Assembly (NCBI RefSeq): GCF_013087515.1 | Contig: NZ_JABFCN010000034.1 | Coordinates: 1-64,000 of the forward strand | Reading direction: 5' to 3' | Source of the DNA: Rhizobium sophorae | Lineage (GTDB): Bacteria; Pseudomonadota; Alphaproteobacteria; Rhizobiales; Rhizobiaceae | DNA length: 64,000 nucleotides | Shown: positions 7,783 through 16,561 of the stretch, in pieces | Layout of the letters: every line of letters starts with the position of its first letter | How positions within the stretch are numbered: the first letter of the stretch is position 1 | Translations under genes and position numbers: made by a program | The notes under the pieces: generated by a model | The model's input: only the letters and a program-made list of their open reading frames with translations | What the model was told of the DNA's origin: nothing | Databases searched by the model: none

Positions 7783-8904
7783 TTATTTGAAGGCAAGTTT
7801 TGCGAGAGTGTCGAACTGTGCAGAGGCTTTTGCTCGAGCGCGGATGACACTTGGATCATAGATCTCAGGCGTGGCAGCATTCAATTTCGTCATGATAAGC
7901 TCTACGAGCTGGACTGGGGTGAAGTTCATTCTCAAATAGCTGTCATCACCTAATATCTTCATGAAGGCATCCATTTTACCAGCACGGGACAGGCATACGA
8001 ATGGTGTCATCTGGCATGTGGCAAATATCAAGGGATGCATTCTGGAACTTACCAGGCAATCAGCGGCGGTGATCATCTCAATCAGTTGCACGAGAGACAG
8101 AGAGGCGGGCGGAGCCCAACGCGTCCTTTTGGATGTATGTAGCAGTCCCTTGTTGAAGATCTCGCTATCATAGCCTTCCTGGGAATCCGATACAGCATAA
8201 ATGACCTCGACCCCCGCTTCGTTCAGCTTTTTCACAGACGCGTTAAGCTGTTCAATATAGGCCATCGAGTGGAACTTGTCGTTGGACGGCATCACAACGA
8301 CAATCTTAGACGAAGATTCAATGTCGAATCGCCGACAGAGTTGGCAGCGGGCCTCTTCCTTATCAATTCGTTCTCCAAGAAACGCGGGATCGGCGGACAA
8401 AAGGATATCTGCGCCTGGAGCAAGAGCCTTTAGACGCTGGAGTGATCCTTCATCCCTAACACTGAAAAAATCGGCTCCGAGCGCAATTCGGCGCATCGCA
8501 AAGCGTCCGAGCGACGATAGCCCATCGCTTACTCCAACGCCTACGGCAGCAAATTTCTTTCGGAAAATCTTTGCCAGCAAATAAAGCTGAAAATTTGTCG
8601 CGAGATGTCCCCACAACGGATTTGCGAGGCGCGGTTCCGAAAATTGTTCTCCTCCGCCGATGACGACCACATCACACTTCCACAGCGTTCCCACCACAGA
8701 GACGTTCAGTCCTCGCAGATTGAGTCTCTGAACGAATCCGACCTTCCTCCCTGTCGATTTTAAAAAGCGACGGGCATCAATTCCTGCAAGATGTACTACT
8801 CCGCCGTGTCGCTCGATCTGATTCAAAATCTCTAGAGCGATCGCGTCATCACCAAGGTTGCCACTGCCGTAAGGGCCGCTGACAAGGTATCTTGGAGATG
8901 TCAT
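7783..8904 (-). CDS. polysaccharide pyruvyltransferase family protein
   Basis: 373 residues. The glycine-rich N-terminus YLVSGPYGSGNLGDDAIALE is the family hallmark (CsaB/ExoV/WcaK group); VVVIGGGEQFSE, a DPAFLG segment and VSSRMHPLIFATC near the end are further conserved blocks. Family enzymes transfer pyruvate from phosphoenolpyruvate to a sugar, giving an acidic pyruvate ketal, although some members act as other transferases. I start at the ATG for MTSPRY because GAAGGAAAG sits about 5 bp upstream of it. First gene of the leftward operon, divergent from neuB. Confidence 0.85.
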   Translation of the reverse strand: MTSPRYLVSGPYGSGNLGDDAIALEILNQIERHGGVVHLAGIDARRFLKSTGRKVGFVQRLNLRGLNVSVVGTLWKCDVVVIGGGEQFSEPRLANPLWGHLATNFQLYLLAKIFRKKFAAVGVGVSDGLSSLGRFAMRRIALGADFFSVRDEGSLQRLKALAPGADILLSADPAFLGERIDKEEARCQLCRRFDIESSSKIVVVMPSNDKFHSMAYIEQLNASVKKLNEAGVEVIYAVSDSQEGYDSEIFNKGLLHTSKRTRWAPPASLSLVQLIEMITAADCLVSSRMHPLIFATCQMTPFVCLSRAGKMDAFMKILGDDSYLRMNFTPVQLVELIMTKLNAATPEIYDPSVIRARAKASAQFDTLAKLAFK

Positions 8905-9149
8905 TGGGCTTTCCTTCACTAGCTGTTAACGCTGATTAGCGGCGCGCATGCTCACGCATTAGGATATATATCTCGGGAGGTCAAACTACCGACACGCGTA
9001 ACACTCGTGTAACCGTGTCACGCTTGCCATGAGAGGCTTGCGTGCGCTATCAAGCCCTAATTCCGTCGAGAGGTCCGGACAAGATTAGGTTCGCCTAGCA
9101 TCTCTGCGGACTTTCATCGAGGTAATGCAATTCGACCTGGAAGAACGCT
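8905..9149. promoter_or_regulatory. divergent control region between the two polysaccharide operons
   Basis: This gene-free 245-bp stretch separates the leftward glycosyltransferase operon from the rightward neu operon and must hold both promoters. A nested dyad lies at 8991-9019: gacacg pairs with cgtgtc at 9014-9019, and acac at 9001-9004 pairs with gtgt at 9007-9010. It could be a shared operator. The AT-rich aggatatatatctc at 8961-8974 is a possible promoter core. No regulator can be named. Confidence 0.4.
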
Positions 9150-10187
9150 TTGAAGATTGAAGAATCCCCAATTGGCAACGGCTTCCCATGTTTCGTAATC
9201 GGGGAAGTTGCCCAGGCCCACGACGGAAGTCTCGGTGCCGCCCATGCCTATATCGACGCCGTCGCAAAATCCGGCGCAAATGCGGTCAAGTTCCAAACCC
9301 ATATAGCGGAGGCGGAGTCGACCCCTGACGAAAAGTTCCGTGTGAGGGTTTTTCCACAGGATGCCACCCGTTACGACTACTGGCGCCGGATGGAATTTTC
9401 TAGTGAGCAGTGGGCAGGCCTCTTTGATCATGCGCGACAGAGAGGCTTGATATTTCTATCAACACCGTTTTCTTTTGAAGCCGTGGAGCTGCTGGACAGA
9501 CTTGGCGTTCCTGCCTGGAAGGTAGGATCTGGGGAGGTCGGCAATCTTCCGATGCTGAAGATGATGGCGCGAACTGGAAAACCCGTCCTTCTGTCGAGCG
9601 GAATGTCGAGCTGGTCGGATCTGGACGACGCCTTTTCGGTCGTAAGAAACAATGGTGCGGAGATTGCGGTTTTTCAATGCACCACGGCTTATCCGTGCCC
9701 GCCTGACAAGATTGGCTTGAACCTAATCAGCGATATGAAATCGCGATATGGCGTGCCCGTGGGCCTGTCAGATCATAGCGGCACCATTTATCCCAGTCTG
9801 TCGGCGGTGACGCTAGGCGCGAACTTGATAGAGGTGCATACGGTTTTCTCCAAGGAGTGTTTCGGGCCTGATGTGCCCGCCTCTGTTACGACGGAGGAAC
9901 TCCGGCGGCTCGTTGACGGCATTCGTTTCACGGAAGCGATGATGCTGGCTCCGGTGGATAAGGATGTCGAGGCTCGGGACAAAAAGGAGTTGAGCATTCT
10001 TTTCGGCAAGAGTTTGTATTGCAAGACGGACCTGCAGAAGGGGCACAAATTGAATCTCCGGGACATTGCATTGAAAAAGCCGGGAACCGGCATGCCCGCC
10101 CGAATGCTTGACGATGTTGTAGGCAAGATACTCAAACGCGATTATCGCGCCGATGAGCAACTGAAAGAGAGTGATTTAGATGGTTGA
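9150..10187 (+). CDS. neuB: N-acetylneuraminate synthase family protein (NeuB/LegI/PseI)
   Basis: 345 residues. NeuB condenses phosphoenolpyruvate with an N-acetylhexosamine (ManNAc for sialic acid) to a nine-carbon nonulosonic acid. The TIM-barrel domain shows IGEVAQAHDGSLGAA (about 18-32), NAVKFQTH (metal/substrate strand), KVGSGEVGNLPML and VGLSDHSGTIYP; the C-terminal antifreeze/SAF-like domain begins near FGKSLYCKTDLQKG and ends VGKILKRDY. The start is the TTG at 9150 with GGAAG about 8 bp upstream. It overlaps neuC by 8 bp. Whether the product is Neu5Ac, legionaminic or pseudaminic acid cannot be settled; absence of leg/pse-specific genes nearby favours a sialic-type product. Confidence 0.9.
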   Translation: MKIEESPIGNGFPCFVIGEVAQAHDGSLGAAHAYIDAVAKSGANAVKFQTHIAEAESTPDEKFRVRVFPQDATRYDYWRRMEFSSEQWAGLFDHARQRGLIFLSTPFSFEAVELLDRLGVPAWKVGSGEVGNLPMLKMMARTGKPVLLSSGMSSWSDLDDAFSVVRNNGAEIAVFQCTTAYPCPPDKIGLNLISDMKSRYGVPVGLSDHSGTIYPSLSAVTLGANLIEVHTVFSKECFGPDVPASVTTEELRRLVDGIRFTEAMMLAPVDKDVEARDKKELSILFGKSLYCKTDLQKGHKLNLRDIALKKPGTGMPARMLDDVVGKILKRDYRADEQLKESDLDG

Positions 10188-11346
10188 GTCAGTTCGCAGA
10201 GTTTGCGCAGTGCTGGTGGATCGAGCAAATTACGGGCGCATGCATCCTGTAATGCGCGCTATACAGGCAGATCCCGACCTTGACCTCCTTACCGTATGCG
10301 CGGGCACCATGTTGCTTGAGCGTTTCGGTCAGGCCGAGAAAATTGTTAGCGCCGATGGCTTCAAGATTGACGGTCGAGTGTTTCTGGAAGTCGAGGGCTC
10401 TATCCCGGCAACGATGGCGAAAAGCATCGGTTTGGGCGTGATAGAATTCTCGACCGAATTTCAACGTCTTCAGCCCGACATGGTGCTGCTGATCGGGGAT
10501 CGTTACGAAGCTCTCGCCGCTGCGATTGCCGCCGCTTATATGAACATCCCTCTTGCCCATATTCAGGGCGGCGAGGTTTCCGGCTCGATCGACGAAAGCG
10601 CACGTCACGCGATTACAAAGTTCGCCCACCTACATTTTCCCTCGACGAAGCGATCCGCGGAGTTCATCACGAGAATGGGTGAGAGGCCTGACACCGTTTT
10701 CAATGTCGGGTGTCCGTCAGGCGACTATATCAGGTCTCTTGACACGAGTTTGCCCGCCGACCTGTTCGCGAAGACTGGAGTAGGTGGGCCGCTAAGTGCG
10801 GATAATCCATTCTTTCTCGTGATATATCATCCGGTGACAACGCATTTCGGCAGTGAGCGGCAGCAGATTCAGCAACTTATTGATGCACTGGCCGAACTGG
10901 CACAACCAACCCTCTGGATCTGGCCCAATATCGACGCGGGTGCCGATGACATATCCAAGGCTTTGCGGACCTATCGCGAGCATAACAGGGCTGATTGGCT
11001 GCACCTTGTTAAAAACCTCGATCCGATAACGTTCCAGAAGTGTCTCAAGAAGACGATATGCGCTATCGGGAACTCATCGAGCTTCATCAGGGACAGTACG
11101 TTTTCCGGAACACCCGTTGTCCTGGTGGGAGCAAGGCAGACCGGCCGGGAACACGGCGGAAATCTGATCGCTGTCCCACCACAGAAACGATCGATCATGG
11201 ATGCCATTAGGTCCCAGGTCACACACGGTCGCTATCCAATCTCCAACCTCTATGGTGATGGCGAAGCAAGCATGCGCATGATCGAGAAGATCAAGAGTTT
11301 CCAGCCCTACCGGCAGAAAATGCTGCACTATGTATCAGAAAACTAA
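10180..11346 (+). CDS. neuC: hydrolysing UDP-N-acetylglucosamine 2-epimerase (NeuC type)
   Basis: 388 residues of the UDP-GlcNAc 2-epimerase GT-B-like fold. Conserved blocks include VDRANYGRMHPVMRAI, LIGDRYEALAAAIAAA, IPLAHIQGGEVSGSIDESAR and GNSSSFIRDSTFSGTPVV. The GEVSGSIDESARHAI variant is typical of hydrolysing NeuC/LegG rather than the reversible WecB enzymes. It would convert UDP-GlcNAc to ManNAc plus UDP, supplying NeuB. The start overlaps neuB, and the 3' end overlaps the dehydrogenase gene by 17 bp, so the operon is tightly coupled. The LegG alternative (UDP-diNAc-bacillosamine substrate) cannot be excluded. Confidence 0.9.
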   Translation: MVESVRRVCAVLVDRANYGRMHPVMRAIQADPDLDLLTVCAGTMLLERFGQAEKIVSADGFKIDGRVFLEVEGSIPATMAKSIGLGVIEFSTEFQRLQPDMVLLIGDRYEALAAAIAAAYMNIPLAHIQGGEVSGSIDESARHAITKFAHLHFPSTKRSAEFITRMGERPDTVFNVGCPSGDYIRSLDTSLPADLFAKTGVGGPLSADNPFFLVIYHPVTTHFGSERQQIQQLIDALAELAQPTLWIWPNIDAGADDISKALRTYREHNRADWLHLVKNLDPITFQKCLKKTICAIGNSSSFIRDSTFSGTPVVLVGARQTGREHGGNLIAVPPQKRSIMDAIRSQVTHGRYPISNLYGDGEASMRMIEKIKSFQPYRQKMLHYVSEN

Positions 11347-12280
11347 CACCCTAATCCTTGAGCCCGAAAACTACAGTCCGCATGCTTTGGCAACCTACCG
11401 GCAAATGGGCAAGGTTTGGTTGGCACAGGCGGAATCCGAGGGAGAGGTGTCGATCCTCGTTGTTCGGCTGGCCTATAGGATAGATCGAAAACTGCTCGAT
11501 CGCTTCCCATCGCTGCGTGCAGTGATTTCACCGACAACCGGCCTCACGCACATCGACGTGGAAGAGTGCCGCTGCCGCGGCATCGAGGTGATCTCGCTGG
11601 CAGAGTGTCGGGATGCGATCAACAACGTCACATCGACCGCCGAGCTTACTCTGGGGCTTATGATAGCGCTGTTGCGGGCTGTCCCATCAGCCTTGAGAGA
11701 CGTGGTCGGAAATGGCAACTGGAATAGAAATAAATTTCGATCTAGACAGCTGTCACGGATGACCTTGGGGATTGTAGGTCTCGGCCGAATCGGGGGACAT
11801 ATGGCGCGCTATGCGAAGGCGCTTTCCATGAATATTGTCGCATATGATCCGCATCAGCCGCAAGAGAGATTTGCTGAACTGGATGCGCGCAGATCGGATT
11901 TGATTCCTCTATTGAAGGAGGCCGACATCATATCCATCCATGCATCGCTGACGGAAGCAAATCGCGGTTTTCTCGGGAATTCGGAGATTGCTGCGATGCG
12001 TTCTCATGCCCTTGTCATCAACACAGCGCGTGGCGGGCTGATCGACGAAGCTGCTCTCGCTGACGCTCTTCGAAACGGAAAGCTGGGGGGTGTTGCCGTC
12101 GATGTTTTGAGGGACGAAGACGAGGGCGTGGATTGGATAGCGGAGTCCCCCTTGGTCAAAGCTGCAAAAGACGGCTTCAATGTGCTGATCACTCCTCATA
12201 TCGGAGGCTGTACCTCTGACGCGATGCATGTCACAGAGGAAAGTATCGCGGATGTGGCATTTAGAAAGTTTGGCGGCTGA
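11330..12280 (+). CDS. D-isomer-specific 2-hydroxyacid dehydrogenase
   Basis: 316 residues with the standard two-domain layout. The cofactor domain has GIVGLGRIGGHMARYAK (GXGXXG, about 145-160) and an Asp ending the next strand (VAYDPH), favouring NAD. The catalytic trio appears as the Arg in NTARGGLIDEAAL, a Glu in the VDVLRDED region and the His in ITPHIGG. Family members reduce 2-keto acids or oxidise 2-hydroxy acids. Its place between neuC and neuA, overlapping neuC by 17 bp, is unusual for a sialic-acid operon and suggests it makes or modifies a building block. The substrate is unknown. Confidence 0.87.
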   Translation: MYQKTNTLILEPENYSPHALATYRQMGKVWLAQAESEGEVSILVVRLAYRIDRKLLDRFPSLRAVISPTTGLTHIDVEECRCRGIEVISLAECRDAINNVTSTAELTLGLMIALLRAVPSALRDVVGNGNWNRNKFRSRQLSRMTLGIVGLGRIGGHMARYAKALSMNIVAYDPHQPQERFAELDARRSDLIPLLKEADIISIHASLTEANRGFLGNSEIAAMRSHALVINTARGGLIDEAALADALRNGKLGGVAVDVLRDEDEGVDWIAESPLVKAAKDGFNVLITPHIGGCTSDAMHVTEESIADVAFRKFGG

Positions 12281-12281
12281 C

Positions 12282-12977
12282 GTGGAAAAAAAGGTTCTTG
12301 GATTGCTTCCGGCGCGGGGCGGGTCGCGGGGAATACCTGGAAAGAACGTGCGACCGCTGAACGGCCGGCCCCTGATTGGTTGGGCGGGAGAGGCGCTTTC
12401 TGCATCTTCATCCGTGCGCCGCGCCATCTGTAGTACAGACGACGACGAGATCGCGCGAGCGGCGGCGGCGAGTGGGCTGGAAGTGCCGTGGATACGACCG
12501 GCGGAAATTTCGCAAGACACCAGCCTTGTCGTGGACGTGATCCTACATGCGCTGGATGCCTTGGCAAGAGAAGGTGATTCAGATTACGACTACGTCGCGC
12601 TCGTGCAGGCGACCAGTCCCACGGTCACGGCAGGCGATATCGATGCCGCTGTAGCAATGGCAATCGCCAAGCAAGCGGATACGGTGGTAACCGGCTTTCA
12701 CGCCGGTCAAAGGCACCCGGCAACGATGTTTTCCCTTTCGGCGGACGACGAGGTGACATGGTTGCTGGACGCAGAGCAACGAATGTCACGTAGGCAGGAT
12801 TTGCCTGACTATTTCATCCGAACCGGGCTTGTCTATGTAATCAGCACGGAAACACTTATTCAGCGGCGGTCGATTTATGGGGAGCGCATATTCTGCCTCG
12901 TCGTCTCTGAGGAGCGTGCGCTGACCATCGACGAAGAACGTGATTTCCAGATGGCAGAATTTCTTTTGAGGAGATAA
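12282..12977 (+). CDS. neuA: acylneuraminate cytidylyltransferase (CMP-nonulosonate synthetase)
   Basis: 231 residues. NeuA activates a nonulosonic acid with CTP to a CMP-sugar. The N-terminal LGLLPARGGSRGIPGKN is the CTP-binding signature; RRAICSTDDDEIA, YDYVALVQATSPTV and RTGLVYVISTETL follow in family order. The start is the GTG at 12282, one base after the dehydrogenase stop; an earlier frame opening would overlap that gene. Completes the neuB-neuC-neuA set needed to supply an activated sialic-type sugar. Confidence 0.9.
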   Translation: MEKKVLGLLPARGGSRGIPGKNVRPLNGRPLIGWAGEALSASSSVRRAICSTDDDEIARAAAASGLEVPWIRPAEISQDTSLVVDVILHALDALAREGDSDYDYVALVQATSPTVTAGDIDAAVAMAIAKQADTVVTGFHAGQRHPATMFSLSADDEVTWLLDAEQRMSRRQDLPDYFIRTGLVYVISTETLIQRRSIYGERIFCLVVSEERALTIDEERDFQMAEFLLRR

Positions 12978-12980
12978 CTC

Positions 12981-13823
12981 ATGGCCAAATATCGTGGCGA
13001 CGGCGACAGCTTCGAACGCAATTGGAGTTCCGCGAAGGAGGCTCACTACCTGCACTGGACTCGCGGCGAACCTGAAAATCAGATCCAGCTGGCCTTTCGT
13101 CAACATTGGAAGACTTTCCAGGAGCTACTACCGGCAAACCTCGCTGGCAAACGGGTTCTCGAGGTCGGCTGCGGGCGCGGATCTTTAAGCGCATATTTTG
13201 CCGATGCGGGTTGGGATTGCACTCTCCTCGATATTTCCCCGGCTGCGATCAGTCTTGCGCGTGCTGCATTCGGTGCACACGGGCTGAACGCAAGATTCGA
13301 GGTTGGCGACTGCCTCGACATGCCGTTCGAGACAGGCGCTTATGATCTGGTGTTCTCCATTGGTCTCCTGGAGCATTTTGAGAAGATCGAAAGCGCCATA
13401 GCCGAGCAAGTGCGGATTCTCGCCCCAAATGGCCTGTTCATCGGCTATGTCGTTCCACATATCCCTGAGAACGTGCAGAAGGACTATGGATGGATTTGCG
13501 ATATTCTTCGGGCGATTCTACCGCTGATGCCTTCTGAGGCGAAAACGCCGCTTTTTAGATCCGATGAGCTGTCTCCACCCTACCTTGCTGCGATGGGTGC
13601 CGCAGGTTTGAAGAATGTCGGCGCCAGCGGGACATATCCACTTCCGATGATCAGCAATTCTCCTGATTTTCCCTTCACGCTGCTGCCGCCAGATGCTGAA
13701 CACGCTCTCGTAAAGCATTTCGAAATGGTTCTTAAAAGGCGGCATCAGCAGACAGGTAAGAACCCCTGGCTTTGCCAGGAAGGAGATGGTCAGGCATTCC
13801 TCGTGTGGGGACAAAAGGCCTGA
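12981..13823 (+). CDS. class I SAM-dependent methyltransferase
   Basis: 280 residues. Motif I LEVGCGRGSLSAYFADAG (about 53-70) binds S-adenosylmethionine, followed by LLDISPAAI (acidic residue for ribose), EVGDCLDMPFE and DLVFSIGLLEHF. The start has a strong ribosome site (GAGGAGATAACTC before ATG). Position in the neu operon suggests O-methylation of a glycan sugar, perhaps the nonulosonic acid or the chain end, but small-molecule or protein targets are possible. The central and C-terminal part that fixes specificity is not recognisable. Confidence 0.85.
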   Translation: MAKYRGDGDSFERNWSSAKEAHYLHWTRGEPENQIQLAFRQHWKTFQELLPANLAGKRVLEVGCGRGSLSAYFADAGWDCTLLDISPAAISLARAAFGAHGLNARFEVGDCLDMPFETGAYDLVFSIGLLEHFEKIESAIAEQVRILAPNGLFIGYVVPHIPENVQKDYGWICDILRAILPLMPSEAKTPLFRSDELSPPYLAAMGAAGLKNVGASGTYPLPMISNSPDFPFTLLPPDAEHALVKHFEMVLKRRHQQTGKNPWLCQEGDGQAFLVWGQKA

Positions 13824-13880
13824 CCGCGGCCGTCCCGATCTCCCTTGCGTGCCGTGCTCCAACTTGGAATGAGGAACAGT

Positions 13881-15170
13881 GTGAGCGTTTCGTCGAATGC
13901 GATCACCGTGCTGGCGAGCACGCTTATAAACTATAATGCCGTCGAGCCGACGCTGCAGAGGCTAGATGATGCAGGCGTGGAGACGATTCTTTTCGTTCCT
14001 GACCGATACAGGGAATTTGTCGAACAACGGTTGAGATGGACGGCTTCACGAACACGCAGCTACAATGAATTGGTAGCTAAGGCGCGCATAATGCGTCTTG
14101 CGCACCGATATACAGAGTTGCTTGTTGCCGGGCCCGGATTTTCCGATACCTATCGTTTTCGAGAATGGGATCCGGCGTGTTCCAAAGCCGGACCTGCTGG
14201 GATTTCTCTTCGATTGAGATCGGCATTCCCCAGCGCACCAAGACAGGAGATCAATGCCTATCTTGAGCGCCTCTATGGTCCCTTCGTGCCGAAGGTTTTT
14301 CCGAGCAACAGGATACTGGTAGTCACGCGGTCGGATGTCCGTCATCTTTTGTGCCACCCCGATCTTGATGTTGTATCCTTGATGGAAAGCTGGGATCACC
14401 CACCGAAAGCCCCAATGGGCTATCGTTCGGATACGGCCTTCGTTTGGAATCGCGCGCTCGAAAGAGATTGGCGTGAATTCCAGGGCGATGAGGATATTCG
14501 TATCGGCTATCCCTTCAAGCTGAGATACGTTCTGGAGGGGCATCAAAAGCAAACCGCTGGCAAGACTGCCGTGCTTTACCCAGCATCCTTCAGCAAGAGA
14601 TCTGACCCAACTTTTTTTGCTGCGGAACTGCGGTTGCTCAAGCTTATAAGCGAAGCCACTAGGAAATTGGGTATCGAACTGATCGTCAAGCCGAAGCCCA
14701 ATGGCATGCGTGGCGAATTCGACTATCTGCTCGACGAGGGCACTCACGTCAGCGTCGCCGGTTACAAGGATAATGACGGTTCCACCGGGTATTTTCTAGA
14801 CGAGCAATACAATGCGGAGAGATTGGAACTCCTGTCTCGCTGTTTTGCCGTTGTCAACTTGGGAACAACATTCGCAATTGACGCTGCGGCGGCTCGAATC
14901 CCGATCATTCAATTGCGGTTAAACGACCAAGCTAGGTTTCCCGAGCTTACGCAAGCAAACCGGTGGGTGCATCTCGATAGGCATTTCTTCAGCAAACCGG
15001 AACTTCTATGCCGGATTTCGGCAGACGATGATCCTGTCAACAAGATAGCGAATTCTATAAAAAATACGGATCAGGCCCAGTCATTTTGCAACTATCTATT
15101 CGAATGGATTTCCCCTGAGCAAACTGCTGAGGAAGCGATTGGCCATATCGCGCGGCGGCTATTTCAATGA
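13881..15170 (+). CDS. uncharacterised GT-B-like protein of the neu operon, candidate nonulosonate transferase
   Basis: About 429 residues, no signal peptide or membrane span. The start is the GTG at 13881, preceded by GAGGAAC; a longer frame from 13845 has no ribosome site. The C-terminal half resembles GT-B donor domains of surface-glycan proteins: TAVLYPASFSKRSD, LGIELIVKPKPNG, YNAERLELLSRCFAVVNLG and TTFAIDAAAARIPIIQ, the last similar to the donor loop of capsule synthesis and CDP/CMP-sugar transferases. No other gene in this operon could link a CMP-activated sugar, so a sialyltransferase-like role is my inference. It overlaps wzx by 4 bp. Confidence 0.6.
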   Translation: MSVSSNAITVLASTLINYNAVEPTLQRLDDAGVETILFVPDRYREFVEQRLRWTASRTRSYNELVAKARIMRLAHRYTELLVAGPGFSDTYRFREWDPACSKAGPAGISLRLRSAFPSAPRQEINAYLERLYGPFVPKVFPSNRILVVTRSDVRHLLCHPDLDVVSLMESWDHPPKAPMGYRSDTAFVWNRALERDWREFQGDEDIRIGYPFKLRYVLEGHQKQTAGKTAVLYPASFSKRSDPTFFAAELRLLKLISEATRKLGIELIVKPKPNGMRGEFDYLLDEGTHVSVAGYKDNDGSTGYFLDEQYNAERLELLSRCFAVVNLGTTFAIDAAAARIPIIQLRLNDQARFPELTQANRWVHLDRHFFSKPELLCRISADDDPVNKIANSIKNTDQAQSFCNYLFEWISPEQTAEEAIGHIARRLFQ

Positions 15171-16561
15171 ATCCTGAAAAACTAAACGCAGGCGAAAAAG
15201 TTCGCCGCAGTTTGGCGCGTCTCGGAGAGGGAAACGACTCGTCGGTTATCATTTCAAACAGCCTGCAGTTTGCGCTCGCAAGTGTCCTTGCCCAACTATT
15301 TCCGCTTCTATCCCTACCTCTGATGATGAGGACGCTGACCGCTCAGGAGTGGGGTTTCTACACGATTCTCGTCCAGACCGGGTCATTCATGCAAGTTTTC
15401 GGGACGACTCTGTTCTCGCAATCGTTGCTACACTTCTACGCGGCAACGGATGAGGCGGATCGCCACAAGTTGATATGGACTAGCGTGTTGGGAGGAGCTT
15501 TCACGCAGGCCGGTCTCTTGGGTCTGCTGTGGATTTTTCGCGATTCCACGATCCGCGCACTTTTTCCGAATGTCGATATACCAATAGATCCCGCCTTTAC
15601 CTGGGCGATCTTCTGGTGGCTTTTTGCAACATTCCGGACGCTGCTGATGTCCGTTGCCAAGGTTCAGGAGAGACCTTGGCAAGTGCTGCAACTTACCGGT
15701 CTCTATGGCGTCATCCTGCTGCCTGGGCTGGGCTTGGTAGTTTGGGCAGACCTCGGCCTTGTTGGCGCGCTGCAGGTGCTGATAGCAGCTGAATCTACAG
15801 GTGCACTCGTCAACATTCTTTTGACCTTGCGTGAGTTCAAGTTTTCCTTCGACGTGAAAAGTCTTCGCCGCGGCGTCTATTTCTCTCTTCCTCTGCTACC
15901 TAGTTCTCTGATGACATCGTTGCTGCTCAATGCGGATCGGATCGTTCTCAGCCGGTTCGCCAGTCTATCGTTTCAAGGCCATTATGCGCTTGGATCAATG
16001 GTGGGAAGTGGAATGGCGGTCGTTGTCACATCCTTCTGGTCATCATATTCCGCGCGCGTGCTAGCGGTGAAATCCAGTCACGGTATCTATTCCGCAGCTC
16101 AAACGGGCAAGGAAGCGATGCATCTCGGCGTCAAGATTCTTGCGTTACCCGTGATCGGTCTGTGTTTGGTGGGATGGCCACTGTTTTATCTCATCACAAA
16201 TGATCACGATCAGCTTGCGACGGCCGTAGCAGCGTCAATTGGCGTAGCGACAGGACATTTCTGTCGCTTTTTGACTCTGCCTGCGCAACATTCGCTGTTC
16301 ATGCAGTCCCGAACTTTTACCATGCTCTCACTGAGCGCATGTACGCTTGGAGTAATGTTCGTCGCGAGCTTGGTGCTGATTTTCGTTCTTGGTCCTACCG
16401 CTGTGGCGTTCGCCTTTGGCACGGCCCATATTCTAATGGCGGTTCCGTATTACAAGACCGCCGGTTTTGGTACTCATGTCGATCTACCACAATCTGCGAT
16501 CTTATATGGCGGCCTCGTTATCGCTGCAGCAATCGTCGCAGCTATGCTTTCAAGCTCCTAG
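15167..16561 (+). CDS. polysaccharide flippase, Wzx-type (MOP superfamily)
   Basis: 464 residues with about twelve to fourteen hydrophobic segments and the family N-terminus ALASVLAQLFPLLSLPLMMR ... TAQEWGFYTILVQTGSF. Wzx proteins flip undecaprenyl-linked repeats from the cytoplasmic to the periplasmic face. The ATG overlaps the upstream stop (ATGA). It is the last gene of the neu operon; its stop overlaps the convergent wzz-like gene by 20 bp. With the Wzy-like and Wzz-like proteins it completes a Wzx/Wzy assembly set. Confidence 0.88.
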   Translation: MNPEKLNAGEKVRRSLARLGEGNDSSVIISNSLQFALASVLAQLFPLLSLPLMMRTLTAQEWGFYTILVQTGSFMQVFGTTLFSQSLLHFYAATDEADRHKLIWTSVLGGAFTQAGLLGLLWIFRDSTIRALFPNVDIPIDPAFTWAIFWWLFATFRTLLMSVAKVQERPWQVLQLTGLYGVILLPGLGLVVWADLGLVGALQVLIAAESTGALVNILLTLREFKFSFDVKSLRRGVYFSLPLLPSSLMTSLLLNADRIVLSRFASLSFQGHYALGSMVGSGMAVVVTSFWSSYSARVLAVKSSHGIYSAAQTGKEAMHLGVKILALPVIGLCLVGWPLFYLITNDHDQLATAVAASIGVATGHFCRFLTLPAQHSLFMQSRTFTMLSLSACTLGVMFVASLVLIFVLGPTAVAFAFGTAHILMAVPYYKTAGFGTHVDLPQSAILYGGLVIAAAIVAAMLSSS

